A stretch of DNA of 22,800 nucleotides from Nymphaea colorata (taxonomy: Eukaryota; Streptophyta; Magnoliopsida; Nymphaeales; Nymphaeaceae), in assembly GCF_008831285.2 (NCBI RefSeq), contig NW_022204874.1, positions 1 through 22,800 on the forward strand, in the 5' to 3' direction. The position numbers and the translations under genes were made by a program. The notes below the pieces were generated by a model that had not been told where the DNA came from, ran no database searches, and worked only from the letters and a program-made list of their open reading frames with translations. Of the stretch, positions 19,672 to 22,800 are shown one piece after another; position 1 is the stretch's first letter, and every line of letters starts with the position of its first letter.

Positions 19672-20452
19672 TCAACGCAACTGCGCCTCCTGGATCTTCC
19701 CGCACGCGTCCTCCACTAGCTTCAGCAGGCAGTCGTAGGTTATCTCGCCCTACTTCCACTACACCTCCTGCAGCTTCGAAAGCTCTGCGCCGAGGGCTCC
19801 GATCATGATCTGCAGCTTGGCATCGGATTCCTCCCTCTTCTTGGTGTAGTCTCTGAGGGAGGTGCGGAGCTGGTCGACTTCCTTGGTGGCGTCGTTCCTG
19901 GTCTTGGCGAGCAGGTCGACGAACTTGTTCTTCTCCTGGTCGAGGAAGGTCCTGGCTTCTGCAATCTTCTCCTCCCTGAGGAAGCGGACGGTTTCGTTGG
20001 TGGTCTGGTGGTTGACGAGGTCGATGCTTTCGAGGCGGTTGGCGATTTCGCCCACCTTTTCCTTCTGGTAGTCGTCGATCCTGGCAGCGAACTCCTCGCC
20101 GCTCTGGTTGTAGGCCTGGATGAACAGGTTCTTCTTGTCGAGGTGCGTGAGTCTGAACTCTGCCTCGTAGTCGAAGCATTATTCCAAATTTTACTTGCAC
20201 TCCAGCGCCTCCTTCGTCGAGTTGTCCAGGCTTTCCTTTAAGACCTAAATGACGGGGGTTTACCTTGGCCTTGTTCTTCTCGAGGGTTTCGGCAACGCTG
20301 ACTCTATCCTGGAGTCGTTCCCTGAGGAGGTGAACGTCGCCCTGTCTTTCCTTCTGCTCGAGTCTGAGGGCGTCTTCGACCTGTCCCCACCTCCTGTCGA
20401 TGGAGTCGAAGCGCTGGTCGTTGAGTTCCTTCAAATCCTGGAGGGCCTGCAT
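19672..20452 (-). CDS. SF-assemblin-like coiled-coil protein
   Basis: A 253-residue protein that is coiled coil over nearly its full length. After removal of one 19-nt intron (20245-20263) the frame is unbroken. The C-terminal signature TYDCLLKLVEDACGKI resembles the conserved end of SF-assemblin and beta-giardin proteins, and the size matches that family (about 280 residues). These proteins form striated rootlet fibres attached to basal bodies. TAA and TAG codons sit among Glu-rich heptads (ECKENLEECFDYEAEF). It is convergent with MCM7, with 57 bp between stop codons. ATG 20452 is preceded by TATATAAT. Another coiled-coil family cannot be excluded. Confidence 0.6.
20245..20263 (-). other. 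19-nt intron in SF-assemblin-like gene
   Basis: Coding strand starts GTAAAC and ends ATTTAG, phase 0. The CCCCC run inside may have lost one base, in which case it is another 20-nt intron. Confidence 0.8.
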
Positions 20453-20799
20453 TTCGAAATGATTATATAATTCTATGGAATGTAGAATTGCTATCTTATC
20501 GGCTTAGTAGGATAGGGCATCCCTATACCGAAGGGAAGCCAAATAGAATAAAGATGGCAGTTTGTTTGAAAAAGAAATAAGCTTATTTTGAATAGTGCAT
20601 CAGTTAAGGTTCACACTGCCAGCCGCCAAATACTTCCTTCTATGGATAATCACCACCAAACATACCTTTAGCTTTACTGCTAATTTGCGCATGGGGCAAT
20701 GCTGCAGGCTGTGGGGTGTTTTGGCGTGTGTGGGATGGTTCTGTGGGGGGAGGTTTGGTCGATGGTTTGAAAGAGAAGCTGGTTATAATTATATTTAGA
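20453..20799. other. Intergenic region with hairpin cluster, divergent promoters
   Basis: A 347-bp gap between divergent genes. The left part (20470-20540) holds several short inverted repeats that could fold: ATTCTA with TAGAAT (20470-20488), ATAGGG-CAT-CCCTAT (20512-20526) enclosed by GGCTT (20501-20505) with AAGCC. The right part is G/T-rich. It ends with GTTATAAT (20782-20789) before the plus-strand gene. No credible ORF is present, and I find no tRNA cloverleaf or GTTCRANNC box. Confidence 0.5.
20782..20789 (+). promoter_or_regulatory. TTATAAT element before DBF4-type gene
   Basis: GTTATAAT ends 10 nt upstream of the ATG at 20800. Confidence 0.45.
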
Positions 20800-21519
20800 A
20801 TGATGTCTGAGTTGAACACGGGATCAATGCGTGGTGACTGCTCCTCGGTGGCTTCGACTCAAACATTCATTCTTCGGCGTTTAGACAGCGGCCGGCAGCT
20901 TGAGAGCGCACCCTTCATCCCCGAACACGCATCTCAGTAGCGCACCCATAACCAAGATCTGCAGTCACCCTACCTGTCTTCAACGCCGACCGCAGGCACT
21001 ACACGCCTGCCTTCCTCAGCCAGAGCCACGTCGTAAGTCCTCTCCTCATTTCAGGCTGCACTCGAGCAGCTCGATCGCTAGTACAGGGAGGCCTTCCAGA
21101 TCAAGGCTCAGGAGGAGTGCCTGCGCAGCTCGCTCATCGTAAGGAGAGACCTAGTTAGCTCCAGCCAAAGCCCTCCTCTACTTTCTGCTTCGTCTGCAAG
21201 GAGAGCTTCGTGGACTACTCCAAAGTAGGTGTTCGCCGACGCAGCACATCAACCACCCCGTCCACAAGAAGTTCCTGGCGGCCTCGCCCTGCGAGGACAT
21301 GATCAGCGAGCTGATCGAGTCCGAGCGGAAGAAGCGCAGGACTCCTGCGTGCGGATTTGTCGAATCGCATGAGACTTCGCGCAAAATACGCAAGTAAGGA
21401 TGCGGAGATTTAGATTGGAGAGCGTGGGAGAAGCATCCGGCCTGGCTCTTCAGTACCTCAAGGAGTCCAGCACCTGCGTCTCCATCTGTCGAGAGCAGGC
21501 CAAGACGCCCAGGAAATGA
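20800..21519 (+). CDS. DBF4-type zinc-finger protein
   Basis: A 205-residue protein in six exons. Five introns (20937-20956, 21033-21054, 21139-21158, 21225-21244, 21394-21413) all have GT...AG ends, and after their removal one unbroken frame of 206 codons reaches TGA 21517-21519. Residues 109-128 form C-x2-C-x9-H-x5-H (CFVCKESFVDYSKHINHPVH) followed by KKF. This is the pattern of the DBF4-type zinc finger, found in DBF4, the regulatory subunit of the CDC7 kinase that phosphorylates MCM proteins at origins. An upstream helical segment (ALEQLDREYREAFQIKAQEECL) and a basic stretch ERKKRR flank the finger. It is much shorter than fungal or animal DBF4 and lacks a visible BRCT-like region, so it may be a minimal DBF4 or a different protein with this finger. 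Confidence 0.72.
20937..20956 (+). other. 20-nt intron in DBF4-type gene
   Basis: Starts GTAGCGC and ends ACCAAG. Confidence 0.8.
21033..21054 (+). other. 22-nt intron in DBF4-type gene
   Basis: Starts with canonical GTAAGT and ends TTTCAG; one of few introns not 20 nt long. Confidence 0.85.
21139..21158 (+). other. 20-nt intron in DBF4-type gene
   Basis: Starts GTAAGG and ends AGTTAG, phase 0. Confidence 0.82.
21225..21244 (+). other. 20-nt intron inside the zinc finger
   Basis: Starts GTAGGTG and ends ACGCAG. It separates the two cysteines from the two histidines. Confidence 0.88.
21394..21413 (+). other. 20-nt intron in DBF4-type gene
   Basis: Starts GTAAGG and ends ATTTAG; joins RKIRK to LESVGEAS. 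Confidence 0.82.
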
Positions 21520-21535
21520 TTGCTGGGACTCTGCT

Positions 21536-22587
21536 TCACTATACTGCTGGATTGCGCTTCACTATATTATGGACATCACTTGCGGGCGGTGCTGATGCGG
21601 GCAGCAGGTTGCGCGGCCCCTCGAGGCAGTCGCTGGTGGTGGCTGCCAGCAGGGAGGGCGGTTTGTGGAAGATCTTCTGGTAGAGGTGGTGGAGGATCTC
21701 GTCGTTGGAGAGCACCTTCACCAGCAGTTCCAGTTGTCCTCCTGGCGGAAGTCCTCGAAGCTGCACTCCCTGAAGTTCTTGCGGACGGTGACTTTCTTCT
21801 TGAGCTAGTTTACCACGCCGAGGAAAAACTAGTCGGCCTGGCCGACCTTGTCGATGATGCGCGAGTTGACCGAGGAGAGCTGGCGGTTGCGCTTCCGCAT
21901 GCTCTCGACCTGGTTGCGCGCCCGGTTGAGCTCCAGCTGCAGGTGGGAGCGGTCTTCGGGGTTGGCGATGGTGGTGTATTTGTGCTCGGTGGAGTTGAGT
22001 CGCTCGATGGATTGGTTGCTCTTGAGTATACTTTTCTCGAGAGCGGGGACTTCGGTGGCGAAGGTGCGTTCGCTCTCCTTCTGCTCGCGGAAGGTGGTCT
22101 CGCGGTATTTGATGCTGTTCTGCGTGCCCAGCAGCAGCTCCTTGATCCGCTCGTGCAGCGACTTTATTTCTTGTTCTGGCTGCTGATCTCAGTCCTCAGG
22201 TCGAAGATGGTGCGGTCCTTCTTGTCCAGCTTGTCCAGCAGCTTGCGTTCGTGGTCCTCGAGGAAGCGGATCTTGTTGAGGAGGGTGGCCAGCACGCCTT
22301 CGTTCTCGTAGTACTCTATCTTCTTCTGGAATTCCGCGATGCGCTGCTCGTAGTCCTTGAGGGCCTGCTCGACGGTGTTCATGTGGTTCTTGTACGAGTT
22401 GACGAACTCTGTTTCCTGCCCCTTGAGCATCATGGCGACCTTCTCTTCGAGATGGTCGGTGAAGCTGTTCATGGAGCGCACTGACTCCTCAATTCGCGCA
22501 GGTTGATCTAGCTAAGCCAGTCCCTACCTTGTACTTGCTGGAATTGACTTCCGGCATGTTTATCAGCGCCTCCTTCCGCTCGCTCAT
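21536..22587 (-). CDS. Coiled-coil protein, unrecognised
   Basis: About 344 residues, starting MSERKEALINMPEVNSSKYK near the right telomere. The long central coiled coil includes NSYKNHMNTVEQALKDYEQR and FQKKIEYYENEGVLATLLNK. A shorter conserved-looking C-terminal part follows (KKKVTVRKNFRECSFEDF, KVLSNDEILHHLYQKIFHK). One 20-nt intron (22508-22527) is likely; a 16-nt alternative within it would also hold a frame. Three -1 breaks are needed (near 22490, 22165 and 21738). The last codon is TAG (Glu) directly before TGA 21536-21538. The family is unknown; the composition suits a cytoskeletal or basal-body component. It is convergent with the DBF4-type gene, with 16 bp between stop codons. Confidence 0.65.
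22508..22527 (-). other. 20-nt intron in terminal coiled-coil gene
   Basis: Coding strand starts GTAGGGA and ends AGCTAG, phase 0 after SSKYK. An internal AG would permit a 16-nt intron instead. Confidence 0.6.
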
Positions 22588-22695
22588 TTTATTGTGAAAC
22601 TAATATACGGGCTATAAACTGCAAACTCTCCACCCCAAAGGTGGCTATGCGTTTGGAGAAAAGGCTCTTTGGGACGGAGTGAAAGTAGGGATAAT
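22588..22695. promoter_or_regulatory. Right subtelomeric spacer and promoter
   Basis: There are 108 bp between the terminal gene start and the right telomere. It contains TTTATAG (minus strand, about 22612-22618) and a small CCACC/GGTGG inverted repeat near 22630. No ORF. Confidence 0.45.
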
Positions 22696-22800
22696 GGGGT
22701 TGGGGTTGGGGTTGGGGTTGGGGTTGGGGTTGGGGTTGGGGTTGGGGTTGGGGTTGGGGTTGGGGTTGGGGTTGGGGTTGGGGTTGGGGTTGGGGTTGGG
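22696..22800. repeat. Right telomere, GGGGTT repeats
   Basis: Perfect GGGGTT repeats run from 22696 to the last base, the reverse complement of the left cap and the same visible length (105 nt). The equal length may reflect trimming or assembly rather than biology. Confidence 0.98.

Noticed and set aside
20453-20799. A tRNA, telomerase RNA or snRNA gene in the hairpin region
   Set aside because: No T-loop GTTCRANNC box, no CAACCCCAA telomerase template outside the telomeres, and no recognisable snRNA signature.
202-22587. Glutamine code (table 6) for TAA and TAG
   Set aside because: The conserved positions checked in the Rab, TTLL and tRNA synthetase proteins require Glu, not Gln.
1-22800. 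Transposons, CRISPR arrays, viral or bacterial sequence
   Set aside because: Apart from the telomeres I see no long repeats, no transposase or integrase motifs, and every recognised gene is eukaryotic with this ciliate's code and introns.

Overview
This window is one complete linear chromosome, not a fragment of a larger one. It opens with CCCCAA repeats (1-105) and closes with GGGGTT repeats (22696-22800), and the first and last start codons lie only about 100 bp inside each cap. Gene-dense, telomere-capped minichromosomes of this kind are ciliate macronuclear DNA. In-frame TAA and TAG fall where protein families carry glutamate: the E of WDTAGQERF in a Rab, the E of EGFAR in a tubulin-ligase protein, and the two E positions of RIE and QEL in tryptophanyl-tRNA synthetase. 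Every gene ends at TGA. UAR = Glu with UGA as the only stop is the peritrich ciliate code (NCBI table 30), so the source is very probably a peritrich (Oligohymenophorea); C4A2 telomeres fit that class. I read all genes with this code.

Most introns are exactly 20 nt with GT...AG ends: 14 of the 17 I can place confidently, the others being 19, 22 and 25 nt. Because 20 is 2 modulo 3, each looks like a -1 frameshift until it is removed.

Layout, left to right: Rab6-like GTPase (+); tubulin tyrosine ligase-like protein with a long N-terminal extension (+); class III aminotransferase, AGXT2-like (-); unrecognised basic protein (-); cytosolic tryptophanyl-tRNA synthetase (-); Lys/Ser-rich protein (+); small one-helix membrane protein (+); tail-anchored coiled-coil protein (+); large TPR protein (+); CDC26/APC12-like protein (-); HSF-type transcription factor (-); a doubtful 127-codon ORF (+); unrecognised 323-residue protein (-); MCM7 (+); SF-assemblin-like protein (-); DBF4-type zinc-finger protein (+); coiled-coil protein (-). 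Intergenic gaps are mostly 15-350 bp, and convergent genes nearly touch. Functions are mixed: cytoskeleton and cilia, replication and cell cycle, translation, trafficking. I see no operon-like logic.

Seven genes read without a break once introns are removed: Rab, the 96-residue protein, CDC26-like, HSF, the 323-residue protein, SF-assemblin-like and the DBF4-type protein. The rest contain single-base frame breaks inside conserved protein. Nearly all are one missing base, with a few net +1. Deletion-biased sequencing error is the simplest explanation. The aminotransferase is the worst case (about 11 breaks in 1.3 kb) and also lacks the expected PLP lysine, so it may be a decaying gene. No tRNA, rRNA, transposon, CRISPR array or prophage is visible.
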